Positions 43,201-56,901 are shown, counted from the stretch's first letter. The stretch is 64,000 bases of DNA from Neospora caninum Liverpool (GCF_000208865.1 NC_018394.1:517635-581634); one strand, 5' to 3'. The notes: generated by a model not told the origin, from the letters alone. Translations and numbers: made by a program.

Positions 43201-43629
43201 GTTCAGGTATCGCCGGCGCTCCCCCACCCTTGTCTGCGTGTCAAAAAAACCACAGAAAGAAGCAGGCATCTTCGCACACCATGCAGCAAGGGAGCACCCC
43301 GCCCCTGAGAGTTCTGCCTTGGAATGGTGCATTCGCGACGCAGGAAACGGTCAACAATGTCGCTGCTTCGCCCATTCGAACAGCAGTTGCTACGTGTGTT
43401 TTATCAGCGACAGCAGGCCGTTTTGAGTGAGAAGGTCCTGCGTTACGTGCTCCCCTGTGACGGTGCGCCGAGCAGTGCCCAAAATCCCATGTTGAGTTCC
43501 CGTGGTGTGCTTCTCTGGAAAAACCTGCAGCATTTGGCCGAGCTGGAGAATGTGCCCAAGTACCTCCGAGAACGCTACAGCTTGCGAGCGTGGATTAATG
43601 GCCACAGGCAGGCAGTGGGGCCTCTGTGA
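40225..43629 (+). CDS. FCP1/SCP (NIF) family CTD-type protein phosphatase
   Basis: HAD-superfamily Ser/Thr phosphatase of the NLI-interacting-factor type; family members dephosphorylate RNA polymerase II CTD or other nuclear substrates. Exons 40225-40336, 40777-41634, 42351-42439, 42522-42575, 42630-42734, 42961-43206, 43531-43629 give 520 aa with closing phases. The catalytic DxDx(T) is split by an intron and reads MTLVLDMDETLMHC, with Asp324 as nucleophile and Asp326. Downstream are YVRPYTKVFLDLASQ, VVFTASTQSYADQVLAHLD and the distal VILADNSPISMALQPDNGV with SWTNDDRDSELMDLL. The last exon ends with LAELENVPKYLRERYSLR. Residues 1-320 are a Ser/Pro-rich extension without recognisable domains, so substrate choice is open. 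Exon 1 is joined by phase and reading frame only. Introns range from 54 to 716 nt. Confidence 0.92.
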
Positions 43630-45189
43630 CGTCTCTTGTGCAAAGCAATTTGGCAGTACCAGGACACAGGTTCGACATCGCAACAAGAAATTGGGTGTCT
43701 TGTACATCGCATCTTTAAGGTGAGACTGCGCAAGATGCTTGCCGCGGCTTGTGGCGCACGCATGCGTATCCATTATCTCACATGCACATCCACTCGCTGG
43801 TGAAGCTTGTACACCCAATACACGTATCCTGGAGTGATGTGCGTGGACATGGAAGTTGAAAGGAGTTTGTGTATCGGCCTAAAACTAATTGACGGCAGGC
43901 ACAAGCATGGGGGCACAGACGCCGAATTCGCGCCTTCGGATCTCGTATCATGTGTTCCACATGCAAATGTAAATCCCTAAGAACGATGTGCCTGAACCAA
44001 AAAATAGCCTGGTGATGATATCCGCCTAGAAAGTGGGCCAACCTCTAGTTCTGTCGCAGCAAACGGAGTTCCCGTTTCCTTTTTCAACTGTTTCGTGATT
44101 CTGTTTCCTTCTGCGGCAGCTGGATGAATTTTAGATGAGCCATTTCCTTGTGGTGTATGCAACTTTTTAGGCTGGGAAGAAATCGCCCAACATTTCTCTC
44201 TCGACACAGGACGTTCTGTTCTACGTAACGCGCGTCCGTCGGCGACGCGGTCTCCCACTCTCGCCTCAGCTTTGTTCGACGTCTGGTGCGTCTGCGGCCC
44301 TACAAAGAAGGTCCTTGGAACAGCAGACTCGCGCGACGGAGGACAACAAATTCCTGAAAAAAGGCGCGGATCCCTTCCGCCCCGTCAAGGCAGGTACAGT
44401 CAGGCTCTGACGGGGGTTTCTCCTCTGCCGACGCAATTGCGTCAAAAACATTCTTAGGCACAGAGTCCCTCCACGACGTGGAAGAAAGACTAGTGCGATG
44501 TCGGAACGACGGACTCGAGGTAGGATGTCTTCCATCTGTGTTCACGCGCGTTCAAAAGGAACACTTCTCCATCGCATTGAATCAGATCTGAACAAAAGAT
44601 GGACTTTCGTAGAAAAAAACGTTGACGGTCATACTCGTCTACAAGCAACTCCAGAACAAATCGTTGGGCTTCCCGGAAGGGAATCCTCTCTCTTCTCCCG
44701 GGTGTGTTACATGTTTTGGACCAACAAAACGCTTTGGCTTCGACAAAAGAAACGGAAGCCTCAAACAACACTTGTCCGATGACGCGCGGAAAAGACGCAC
44801 AACACCCAAAGACGCCCCGGCACGAAAGACGTGACCAGACATGATCCTCGGAAAAAGGCTGTTTCGACAGGGCGCACGTCGCGCCAAGTTGCGCATCAGA
44901 GATGTCGGAGCTCCGCCCCAAAATTCACAAAGATCCGCAGCTTGCCGTGGTGACTCCCCGCCACCAGCACCAGGGGACGTGACCCGCTTGAGCTGTAAGC
45001 TCACACAAGGGAAAACCACGAACGCAGCGCTGTCTGAGTATGGCGCGTGCTGCGTCAGCACACGTGGAGCCTCTCCGGCGGGCGCGCGCGGGTTTAGTCC
45101 CAACTTTGCTGGCTCTTTGTCGTTCGCGTTTCCCCTCGGCTCAACACAAACCTAACCACCCTGCCTTGGCGGACTCACCTCCAGATTCC
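43630..45189. other. Convergent intergenic region (phosphatase / WDR44-like)
   Basis: No gene was found between two convergent stop codons. Open frames at 44490-44921 and 44639-45103 overlap each other in different frames and carry no motif. It probably holds the two 3' UTRs. Confidence 0.55.
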
Positions 45190-46994
45190 CTACGGCACGG
45201 CTTTCAATGTTGCACAGTGTGGCGTCTGCGGAAGACGCGCCTTCTGGGCCATCCGATTCTGACTACGGGTTGGCCGCCATGGAACGCGCAAACTGAAAAG
45301 ACGCCCCACCGTCGCCCGCCCCAGAGAAAAAACAGGCAGACCCGAGCTTACCTGCGTTGCCGACATTCCGCTTCGTAGACAGCGGGGGGCAGAGAAACGT
45401 GGAGCTCGTCTTCCACGCGGAAGTACCGTTCACTCTCCTCCGCATTCTTTGCGCGGCGGTCGTCCACAGTGCTCGCACCGCCTGCATCGTCAACGGCCCA
45501 GACCGGCGCGGAGACAACGCTCGACGGGGACGAATCTGACTTGAGTCGGAGGTCTTTCGATGAGAGTTGACTCAAACGCGGCGGGGTACTGGAGACGGCA
45601 GGCGACGTGGCGGTGTCGGAGGCGCCACACAGCAGACGGCCGGAGCCGTCTCGAATCGCGGCGCTCCCCTGACTGTCCCCGGTGCCTCGGAGATTCGGAG
45701 AAACAGATAGACCGCTGCTTTGCTGTGAAGGTCTGAGTCGCCCAGGGGAGAGCACGCTCCCGCCCCGCTCGTCGTTGCACAGTTCACTCGATGACGCAGA
45801 CGAATCGGCGGCGAGGGTATGCATCTGCGAGCCTGGGGGCGTGCCCCCAGGAGGCGACACCCGTCTGGGTGTTGGGAGACATAACGCTTTGAACATGGTT
45901 CGAGGCCCCGAGCCTTGCTTATCTAGGGCTACTTGCTTCGACTCGTCCCCCACCGGCCCTGACGCGTCACTCACAAACGGCGACGACTGGAAACAGCGCG
46001 ACTCGCGAGGAAGGGAAAACTCCTGGGAAGGCAGACTCCCGGCCGCCGAGTACAGGTCACTGCCTGGGGCTGCGTTTTCGCCCAACGGTGCAAGCGGGCG
46101 GCGGTCCAGACTGCCTCGCGCCTCAGACTGCTGGCCTCTAGTCCCACTTTTGAAGCCGCGCAGACGCGAACGGACGCCCGCGTCGAACCGGAAAGTCAGG
46201 TTCTGCAGCGTGCGGTGGTGACTCGCCGGTTGCTTCGCCGCGGTAGACCCCAGGGGATGCACGGCGATGCGCGACACCAGAGACGTCGCAAAGGACGCAG
46301 GCGCCACGAGGCTGCACGTCAAAAGCTCCGCGAAGGCTGCGGGAGAGAACGGACGCGGGAGGGAGCGCAACGCGTGGGGGTCAGCGAGGAGAGATAACGA
46401 GAAAGAGTTGCAAAACTGGAAAAGAAACACGCCTGTGCACAGAGCGTGAAGACAGTTACAGGGGAGAGACAACGCGCAAGCACCGGTAGGGAAGCCTGAA
46501 TAGGGAGATGAAACACACAAAGAGAGACTGGCGACACGAGAGACGACCCCACAGAAGGCGGTGGAGGGAACACAACGCTTGCAGTTCAAGGGACAGTGGG
46601 AAACTCCTTACCCTTGATGCCCACAAAGTTCGCGTTCGTCGGTCTCCGCTTCGTCGCGGGGAGAGGCAACTTGCTGCTGAGAACATTTCTGCACGGAAAA
46701 GGCCACAGGAAACCGACACGCAAGTGCTTCGGCAGCAAGCGTCGTTCTCCCTCTCGCGCCGAGCCTCTGCACGCACACATGATACCCTGAAACACCCTCG
46801 GGGGCCCCGCCCGCTCTGCGGCAAACGCGGAATGCCTATTTATGCCGATGCGTCCCTCTTGCCCTCAGCGAGGTTCTTCCGCTAAACGGCCAATGCCTGA
46901 GAGACACCATCGGGTCGACACCCGAACCCGATTTTTTATGAGGCACCTAGATTTGCACCACAGAGATAGACCTACAGATGCGCATATCTACACA

Positions 46995-47029
<35 letters not shown>

Positions 47030-48313
47030 CGGGATTCGCGTGCAAAGAGAGAACTAGAAAATCGAAACTCTAAACCTGGGAGGTGAGGAAAAGCGCTCCG
47101 CGCCCTTCTTTCCGCGCTTGTCGAACAAGACGCTGTGGACACCCGGAGCAGCCCGCACGCCGGAGGGGTGGTACAGCAATGAGACAGAAACATCGCCGCA
47201 AGCTCTCCAGCGACGCATGCGTTTGTATGCTGTGACTAAGAGAGCACACAGCGCGCCTCGTCTCGAGAAGCAGGCGCCGAAAATCGGGTTGGCCTTGGTT
47301 TCCCTGGGCTTCCCGGAACGTGGAGAAAACGGCAAACGGGAACGTTGACCCTTGACATGTCCACCAAACACTGAAGTCTGTCGAGTTCGCAAGAAGCGAA
47401 GAGAAAGTCACGCGTGTTTCTGATTCTCCACGCACTTGCGAAGCCGTTGCTCGATGCTGTCGAGAATCGACGTGCGGGGATCTTCCACGTTCCAGTAGCA
47501 CAGCCAGCCGTTCTCGGAACCGCAGACGAGGCCTGTCCCTTCGTTTCTGAAAGGGAGACAGATTTTGAGAGACGGCAATTTTGTCGAGTGCTGACGCACG
47601 CGAGACCCGTCTCAGTCCTCCCAAGAAAAAACCGTTTTTGCGGGGGGGAAAACACTCTCTTCTCTTTCCTTGCTGCGTGAGCGAGAGCCTCGTTAAAACG
47701 GGTTCCCTCGTGCTACCATCCTTCTCCCTCCGTCTTCGAATAAAAGATCAGCCGCGTTCTACTGGATGAACCTGAAAACCGATCTCACAGGACTTACGTG
47801 TAGTTTGCCCGCAACATGATTTGCTCGTTCATGTGGCCTTTGAACTTGGCCGCGCAAAACAGGTCCTGTGGCATCGAAACCGCGAGACAGAGACACGCAC
47901 CTTCTCTCGCTGTCGCTCCGCGCCTGTGCGGCTGTCTCTCTCGGAAACCGAGGCTCGACACCACAAGGCACTCGGTGCGAAACCCCTCTCTGGTTCTCGA
48001 AGGGCCCGAGCCTCTCTAGCCGTCCACACCCGAGTCATTCAGAGGGAGGCAGCAGACAGAAACGGAACCGAAAGGCCTTCTCGAAGCAGCCACACGTGCT
48101 ATCTCTACACCTGCACCAGCGTCTGTAGAACGTGCCGCCACAGCACATCTGTGTGTCTATAAATATGGGTATCTGTCTGTATAAAAGTATACAGCGAGAG
48201 CGATGAAACCCTGTTTGCCGATTTAGCATCTACATCTTGACATACTCGTGAATGGCTACTCAATGCAGTGGCTTAACGACGACATCTCCATGGCCTGCTC
48301 TCTGTGCATCCGA

Positions 48314-48353
<40 letters not shown>

Positions 48354-51300
48354 GTTTGTGTGAACAGCGCTACACAGACATACAGGGGACAGGAGAGCTT
48401 ACCGTGGCTCTGAAAATGCGAACGCGGGAATCGTTTGTCGTGACGCAGAGAGCGAGGCCGCTGGTGTGCCACTCGAGGCTGGTCACCTGCGGAGGCAAAA
48501 AAGCACGGAATAAGTGCTTTTTGTCGCCGATCTCGTGGACCTCTTCTTTATCTCTGTGTTTCTCCCAACAAACAGTAATGGTGGTCTCGTTCCCGGCAGC
48601 CCGTATTTCCGAAAGACAGCGCAAAAACCTTAGCGGCGCGCCGTTTAAAGCGTGCAGCGACTGCCTCCTGTCGCCCCAGGACCTCGCGTCTTCGACAAAA
48701 CCGATTCGCCTTGCTGTAGACATGAAGAGAGCCCCGCAGGCGACATGCGGCGGGGTATTCCGCACGGGCACCGTCAGACCCTCTGGGGAGCAAACGGGCG
48801 CGACGAAGCGTGCCGCGCATGCAGCTGCCGCATGCGTTCCAGGTCGCAGCAGCCACTCACTTTTCGCCCCTTGGAAAATTTCCCTTTCCGGTTTTTGCAG
48901 TCCAGCTCGTTGCGGAACTTCAGCGTCTGCTTGCAGAGGCAAATCACACAAACGCTCGCCAGAGGACGCTTCTCTGTGATGAGAGAATCGTAAAGACGCT
49001 CGGCAGACGAGAGCGGCGTTTCGCCAGCAAGGCGAGCCGGAGACGCCTCGTCCTACGGGAACAGCAGCCAAGACGCTGAGGCTGATGTCGCCCGTGCTTG
49101 TCTTCTGTCACAGACGCTGCGCGCTGTTTGGCAAAGCGTCCGTTTGTGTAGGCGAGCACCGCTGGAGATTCTCGGGATCTCAGGAACCTTCGACCGCCGG
49201 TGGACCTCGCCAAGTGAAGAAGCACAAACAGTCCACCCCCCCTTGGCGCCTCGTGTGTGTTTCGAGCGAAGACGGTGGCAAACCGCGCATGCGACTCGAG
49301 ACAAGTCGCCTTCTCGGACACACATCTCCTCAAAACGCGGCACGTTTTGCAGTACCAGGGAACTGTTTGTCTCGGTTGTTCGGGAGTCAAACAGCAGAGG
49401 TGTCCGCACCCCGGCCAGCGTGTCACCTCGCCCCTTGTGAGACGAAAACGGTGACTGTTTTGAGCCGAAAAAACGAGGAAATGTTTCGCTGAGTCGCGCT
49501 TTTTACCTGAGCGTCGTAGAAGGCAATCGTCCCATTGCGGAAGCCAACGGCGAGAACGGACCCGCTGAACGCAGCAGACACGACAGAACCGGCTGCCGGT
49601 TAGAAGTCGCGCGCTGTCCCGACACCAAACAAGACGCGTTTCCGTTTTCTCCTCTGCCGCTATGAGGGGTTCGCGAGACGACGGAAGACCCCAGACAAGC
49701 AGACTGCCAAGCACAAATATACATGTATATATATATATATATATATAAGTGGAGAGAGGGACACAGCATCGTTGTTGAGCACGTGAGTCGGCCTTGTGCA
49801 AAGGCTGGCAGAGAGGGAAAGGCGTTAAGGTGACGCACTTGGGAGAGATGGAGATAGCCGTGACGAGTTCGGTGACTTTCAGGTACTCGACGACGCGAGC
49901 TTCCCAGAGCAGTTTTCCTCTCTCTGGCCGCCTGCGTTCGTCTCCGTGCTCTCTTCGCCCTCGCTCGTCTCGAGGGGGACGGGAGCGACTGGACGGCGGG
50001 ACCGGAAAGAGACGCCAGACTTGCACGGTGGCGTCTAGACACCCCGTGAACACCACGTTCTGAAACAAAGGACACGAAAAAAACACGAGACGCGAGAAGC
50101 AGAAAAGCGTGACGGATTCTACGACAACGCGACGATGTGAAGAAAGCGAGACACGCATGCTGCAAACAAGTTGGAAATGACCCCCCCCCCCCCCACACGT
50201 CCCGTCGCGCGCCGCCTGGGTACGACCGGCGAATGGTTGGTGTCTGAAGCCATGCTCTCATGGAGCTTTCAAAGGTCCAGCACTCGTCTTTTGAAATTCG
50301 GCGGTGATGCTCGCATGCATGCACCCTCACTCGGCACCGCGCATGCATATCCACGTGGATGCGTGCATTCATTTATACGAACATGCATGCCTGCAGCAGT
50401 CAGACACGTGGGCATCTCGCGTTCTCGAGGCACACTCTCTGGCGAGCTTTTGGTTCCGTTATGGGGGAGGCAAACCACGCTCTGAACCCCCGCGCTTTTT
50501 TCTGCACTCTGTGCCGTTCCTGTCAGAAATAGAATGTAGCGGCGCGATTCCCCAGACTCGCCACAAGGTGTGAGCTCCCCCAGGCCAAAGAGTCGTCACC
50601 TTGAAAGCAGGGTGGAAGGCGACGCTCGTTGGCCAGTCTCGACATCGCAGAACCGCAACGGCCTCAGGCTGCTTGGCCGGTCGCCACAGCCGCACCTGAG
50701 CGAGAAAATTGAGAAAATCACCCCAGTCAGAGAGCGCGTATTGTCTCCGAATGTGGACTCCAACAGCCCACAGTGGACCGCGCGTCCAACGCAGTCGAAG
50801 TCGATCGTCCGCGGCTCACGCAAAAAACGCCACACTGGAGTCGGCATGCATCTGTGCAAGGCGACTAAGAGCTTGGCGTTCGCAGACGCCAGTATACCCC
50901 CCTAAAACAGGCGCTTTTACATCTGCATATCTGCAAATATCTACAGCTCTGCACCCGTTTGCACATTCCGCATTGAGGCGACTGCGCGGCGCGTCGACTG
51001 AGGGCTGGAGCGAAGTGGATCTCGTTTTAAAGCGTCTCTTTCTTCCCTGAAGAAACCTTGAGGAGAGGGACGGGACACACAGGCTCCATGCAACAGCGGG
51101 ATGCGCTTCGCTTCGGAGTCTTACCGTCTTGTCCAGAGAGGAGCTGAGGAGGAGCGCGACCTTTGCGGTGGGTGCCCAAACCAACTGAATGATTGCCGCA
51201 GAGTGCCCCGTAAGACAGAGGTTCGGCCGATCTGAAACAAACCACGGGGCGGAGTGCGCGGGGTTTGCCTCCTCTCGTTGTTCTCTTCCCGCCTCGCTGT

Positions 51301-54300
51301 CTTCTCGGCAAGAACGCGACGACGCCCGCACCTCGTCCGACTGCGCACCCCAGTCCTCAGCTGGGCTTTCTTCTTCGACGCCGGCGACCAGCTGTCCCCC
51401 GACGCCGTCGGGTGTCGGGACACGGCGCGAAGGATGCGCAGGTCCGCGACGCGTCTGGGAATCTCCGTCACTCCGCGTCCGTCTTTCGGTCCGCAAGCCG
51501 TTTGAATTCCCTCCCCCTGTGGCAAACAGCGTCTGCGGAGACAGCTGAGAACGTTCAAAGGGACACCCAGCGCCGGGGGCTGGTGAGCATTCCCCCGCGC
51601 GTTCCGGCGCCGACACGGCCCGCCGGTCTCCGTCTTCCTGGTGGCGAGGCCGGGAAAGAGACGAAGAGGGACAGGAGGAGGGAGAACGATCCGAAGAGGC
51701 AGTCGACGCAGAAACTCCGGGTGGAAGCGACGCGTCCCGCAACACCGCCTCCGAGGCTTCGTTCCTTCCCGTTTCTTGTTCGAGCAAAGGGACAGCTGTG
51801 TCCGGAGAGACGTGCGGGGAGCGCTTGCCTGGCGTAGACGGGTGGAGCAGTCGGTTGGAGTCAAGAACACACACGCAGAGCAAACAGCGAACGAAGCTCG
51901 GAGCCGAGAAACCTCTGGAGATCCCCGCCGTCAGCCACACACAGTTCCACAATCGGATTCCATCGCGAAACGTGGGGACGAAAGCACACCCACATCCTTG
52001 GGGCGGGTTTGGGACGACTCGCTGCACGGCGTAGAAAGAAAAGCCTCCAGGGCCGAATCGCGACGCGAGGCACACAGGCCTCTCCCTCCAGCTGGTTCAT
52101 GACAGGACACTGAAGAACCTGAAACCCCTCGGGGCCTCTCCGTTTCCGCAGGACTTGAAACCCGATCGCCCCTGCAGCGGGCCTCACTCCCGGGATTGGC
52201 CGGACCTCGAGACGAGCTCTGCGTCTCCTCTCTCGCCTTCGCCTCTCTTACCTGCGTCCTGTCCCTCCCCTGGCGTTCCTCCATCGCGTTCGTTGTCTGC
52301 GTCTGCCTTCTCGGGAGCGAAACCTGCGCCGTGGCTAGCCATTTCCGTCTGGGCTGCTTCGCCGGTCGGGCCCCGTCGCGACTCGCCGTCACGCTGCATC
52401 GCAGGTCGCTGGCCGCCGGCTTCACACAGCGAACCCGGCCACGCCGGTTCCGTCCTGCCGCGCCTCTCGCCGCCTCGATCAGGCACCTGTGAAGCCCGCG
52501 AAGACGCGGCGGAGACGCGGGAGGGCGGAGGCACGGCCCAGAGAGAAATCACCCCCGTCTGACCGGCAGCGGCTAGCCAGTCGCCTGCGGGTGAGATCGC
52601 GATCGCCCAAAGCGCTGCGCGGTCGCCTGGGGAGGAAACGAAACGTCAGCGAGGAGGCGCGAGCACGTACACGCAGCACTGGCGTCGAGGTTCCTTCTCT
52701 GGCAAAACAGAAACGATACGGCTACACTCTGACGGACACAGAGGCTACGTCCGCATGCGTACACACAGCGTCCAGCCCGTCCAGCTGCAAAGCAAGACGC
52801 CAACAGATCTGCAGACACATACCGATGTGGGCCGACGCATGCAAATGCATGCACCTCACGTGTACACAGATTTATGTTCTACATAAGAATATTTTTGCAC
52901 GTGTGTAGGGATGCAGAGGGATATGCATACGTGTTTGCATGTACGGCTAGATATGCAATGGTGGTTTTGTGTCAGGCGCATTTGAAGGCGCGTCCACCTC
53001 ACCCGTTTCTAGCGCCCTCACGCACCAGACCTCAGACGGTGGAGGCTGGTGTTTGCCTCCCTTATTCGCGTTCCTCTTTAGGACGGCTGGGAAGGGTTGC
53101 TGGAGAGAAACGAACAAACGGGACACGCAACAGCTTCAGTGGTCTGTCGGGACTTACGAAACACCTGCGCGGAATGACCAAAACGGCTCGGCAGCGGAAT
53201 CCCGAGTCCGCCGTCACGTTCGGCCGTATCTCCACATCCGTTCTCTCTGCCCGGCGGTGGAGTTGCGGCTCGGCTAAGAGGGAATGGCGTTCGTTAGGAG
53301 AGCCGAAGGAGTTTGCACGGAAGCACTCGCCTTGCTTATGCGTCCAAGCTTCGCACACACACTGTCAGGAGCTCGGCTCTGTTCACTTGTGCACTAAGCA
53401 GAGAAACCAAAACCAACCAGGCCAGCGTAGTCGGCGCCTGCAGACTGAGTGCATCGTCCTCCCGGACGTTGCCCCGCCGAAACCGCGGCCGTCTTCTCCT
53501 CCGCTGTAGTACCGCTTCGCGAGCTGTACAGACAGGGCAAGTGCGGTAGCAGCAAAGGACACTTGACCGGTTTGGACATGGCAGTTTCTTCGAAGAACGC
53601 GACGCGACAACCGGACGTCCGTTGAGAGCCGCAGTGCTTGCAGCCATGTGTGTGAGGTATTTCGCATGTTGGCACGCGGAAATGTGTGACAAAATGGTCG
53701 ACACTTCGCCCCTGGTTTTCTGGTCTCTGTTGTCGTACGGTCCGTTGGGCGACGGTGCCCCGACAGCAAAAACACGCGTCTCGCTCGTTGCTCACTCCGT
53801 CATCTCTCCACACCAAGGCGCGCGCAGAAACGCATGAACGCATAGCTGAACAAGCGCACTTCGATGGGGATACGCGATCTACGCAAACGTCAATATACTT
53901 AGGGACGAACTTGCAGGATCACCTGTACGTTTGTCTAGATAGATATAGATATATGGGCATTGATGTAGGGATCTGCCCCTTTGTGTATCGGGATTTCGCA
54001 TGGAACAGGTTTCTAGAGACAGCTCTCCGGGGGGACACATACGCGACTTTGTACACAGTTCTCTACATACACAACACTACGCTGTGGAAAAGTTGGACCA
54101 TTTCTTCCAGAAAAAGAGGCGTGTTTCTACAGGAGAAGCAGGCATCCTCACAGCACGATATGAAATGGACCTGGTTTGGGATAGTGGTGTCTGAATACCT
54201 GGAAACGGCAGCCGATTGTTTCGTTGTTGCACTAGCCGTCGATTCTCCCGAGCACTGCCGCCCCCCTCCAAGTCGCTTGAAGGCAGTTATCGATCGGGTC

Positions 54301-54894
54301 ATCCACGCTGAGAGATTGAAAAAAGGGAGAAACGGCGAACGCGAACCCCTCTTGGTCCGCTCTCTCGTGTAAACACCCCACCGCACGTCAGCAAGTTCAG
54401 CAGAGACAGAACGCGAGTCGCGCCAAGCCTACAGCCAAAACGGTCACCGTGTCGCTATAAGCCAAGAGTTGAAGAGCACATCAGCCGACCACCGCCTGCC
54501 TTCTCTCTCTGTCGCTCGTCTTTCTTTCGCCGTCAGGACGGGGGCAGAAGTCCCTTCGCGTCTTCTAGGGGTCATGCATTCGTATAACTACCGAACAAGC
54601 ACTCAGCCCCAGGCGTCGACGTGGTCTCCATCGAAGCTAAAAAAACCAAAAGCGGTGAGGCTAGGCATACGACTCCCACCTCGCTTGGACGGATAACTTC
54701 CACGCAACGCAGCGCTGCGGAAGGTGCGCGCACTGCCTGCCAAAGTGCCAAGAGAGAAAGCCCTCGACATCTCGCCAGACGGCGCGACCGATGCGCAGGC
54801 CGCAGAAGTTGCACACGACGATGCAGATAGCGGTTCCGCGTAATCGCAGTGACGAAGCTCTCCATCTGAAGCGCAGCACGCACGGCACACATGT

Positions 54895-54927
<33 letters not shown>

Positions 54928-56901
54928 TGCTTATATGTTGGTACATACATTTCATGGATTACATATACGCATACGTGCAACTATATACAAATATATCTGT
55001 AGGTTCATTTCTGTGAATAACACGCCGATGCTGGTAACCACAAAGACCGACGAAAGTCGGTCTTCTCGAGGGAAAGCATACGATCCATCTTTCTGGCACG
55101 GTCACGTCGAGACACACGAGGGAAAGAGAGACTGGAGAGGAAAAGCAAAGTGTGCAGGACCGGTCTGGGTATTCAAACCCTGAGGAGCTGGCAGCTGATC
55201 TTGCAACGCAGCCGTGTGTTTGCGCAGCGCGTTCCTTTGCGCCCGGAACCGCTTCCTTCCGCAGCGATTGCCTTGCTGTGTGTCTCGCGTGGTCTCTCAA
55301 CGCGACCGCCAAGAGCCCCCCGTCCCAAAATACAGAAACTATCTACGGTGCGCACGTGCGAAGCATTGTATTTATTGCTGGATATCGATTGTTGCCTGTG
55401 CGCGAGGGACTCGGAATGTCGGGTATCGATGCGTATCTGCCTGCCTCTCTGTGTGTGCGTCGCACTGCATCCTTTTCCCAGCGGACGAGGCCTGCCGCAT
55501 CCGGGGGACCGCCTCTCCATTCCCTTCCGTACCTGGAATTCCACTCGCGTCCTCCCTTCCTCCCGCCACACTCGCGGAGTCCCCAGAAGCCGCAGCGGCG
55601 GCTTCTGTGTTTGCCACTCGGTCGGGGACTGCGGGGAGACTGCTGTCTTCCAGCTGCGTTTCCTGTCGAGGAAGCGTCCCAGGTTGCGCGGCTTCGTTGC
55701 CTTGTTTCGTTGTCGCTGCGAGAGAGTCGGGAAAGCTCTGCTGCCGGAACCGCAAGCGGGCGGTGTCAAACGCCGACAAAAACTCCCCTCTAGGGGTTTC
55801 AAGAGTGTGGCTCGGTTCCTGGACTCCAGAGCGGGTCGAGTCGCGTTGCCTCTCAGAGGCGCGCCGACTACAGGGCTCCATCCCCGCCGTCGGGGGGCCG
55901 CCCACCTGTGCCGATCCGCTCGGGGATCGTCTCGCGAATCTCCCGCCGGCAGAGCCATCCTTCAGTGCACTCGAGGGCGAGGCGTCGACCGCAGTTGTGA
56001 AGGAGCACTGCCGGACGATTCGGGCCTGATCGCTGCTCGAGCGGCGCACTCGAAGTTCGTGCGTCGCCCCTTGGCTGTCCTGGCTTTCGCTGTGTTTCCT
56101 GCTCCGCGACTGCGTAGCCGCACTCGCCTCTTCCGTCTCAGCCGGCAGTGAGATGCAGCTTCTCTCTTCGTCGTCGGACGAATCAGTTACGTCTCGAAAT
56201 GGTCTTGCCTGAGAGTGTGGCGAAGACGCAGCCTGTCCGACCGGAGATCTGGCCGAGGCCTCTCGCGGGGTCTCGTAGGCTTCAGTCGCATCATGAAAAT
56301 CCCCTCCGTCCGATTCGTCCTCTTGGTGAGTTCGCGTCTCGCTTCCAGGAGAGCTCTTTCGGCCGCCAGTTCGTGGGCAACCAGAAACGTTGCCGCGCCA
56401 TTTCCCCGAATCTTCAACACCTTTGGAATACGACGAAGCAGACGACGCCCCTTTCCGCTCTGGCCTCCGAGCGCGCGAGCGGAGCTCCTGTCGCTGGAAA
56501 CGCGTAAACAGACGAAGTTGTTCCTCCCCGAGTTCCGATGCTCGAGTGCTGCGCATGTGGAAATGGCCTTCGAGGTCTAAAAATGCAGCCGCGAGTCCCG
56601 TGCAAGCTTGGATGCGCTCTCTCTCAATGCCCTGGAATGGAGTCCCCGGATCGTCAACAAACGGCCCATCTGTCATCGGCACGCCTCCGCTCCGTCGTGT
56701 ATCTAAACCGTTTTCAAACTTGTCGAAAGCTGGCGACATGGCGACGGGCGTTCCAGGTTGGCATGAAGTTTTTTTGGCAGTCCCGAACGGACTGTCGCCG
56801 AAGGAAGCCTGACCGTCCTCACGCGTAGCGACAGGGTACGGCTCTGCCTCCCTATCTTTCCGCCTCCTGCCTGACCCTCGAATAGATTTCTGAACATGCA
56901 T
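45190..56901 (-). CDS. WDR44-like WD40-repeat protein
   Basis: WD40 protein resembling WDR44 (Rab11-binding family; trafficking role inferred). Exons: 55533-56901, 54680-54865, 53418-53523, 53158-53273, 52252-52626, 51990-52109, 51125-51828, 50600-50695, 49839-50059, 49507-49564, 48861-48926, 48403-48486, 47798-47865, 47412-47546, 46612-46688, 45352-46336, 45190-45292; 1622 aa, phases closing. Residues 1-456 are disordered with one helical patch. The propeller runs from about 593 (WAIAISPAGDWLAAAG) through SSSLDKTVRLW, WPTSVAFHP, VVFTGCLDATVQVW, SVLAVGFRNGTIAFYD, CVTTNDSRVRIF and GLVCGSENGWLCYWNVE to the block LTCSLVAPASFATSLVSR. Disordered inserts of about 345 and 300 residues interrupt it after blade 1 and near the end. 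The frame opens upstream of the ATG at 56901 (no Met), so a leader exon is possible. Exons at 54680-54865, 53418-53523 and 51990-52109 are the least certain. A GTTGGT donor is used at 53417. Confidence 0.85.
46998..47026. repeat. AT microsatellite in a WDR44-like intron
   Basis: Uninterrupted AT run, the first such array to the right of about 19.4 kb, within intron 46689-47411. Confidence 0.9.
48316..48350. repeat. AT microsatellite in a WDR44-like intron
   Basis: AT run of about 35 bases within intron 47866-48402. Confidence 0.9.
49727..49747. repeat. AT microsatellite in a WDR44-like intron
   Basis: AT run within the intron between exons 49507-49564 and 49839-50059. Confidence 0.85.
50181..50194. 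repeat. Homopolymer C run
   Basis: Fourteen consecutive C on the plus strand in intron 50060-50599. The transcript carries poly-G here. Confidence 0.9.
54897..54925. repeat. AT microsatellite just upstream of a WDR44-like exon
   Basis: AT run about 30 bases upstream (in transcript sense) of the 3' splice site at 54865. Confidence 0.9.

Noticed and set aside
44490..45103. Overlapping minus-strand frames downstream of the WDR44-like gene
   Set aside because: Different frames, no motifs, and beyond the stop codon of the gene's last supported exon.
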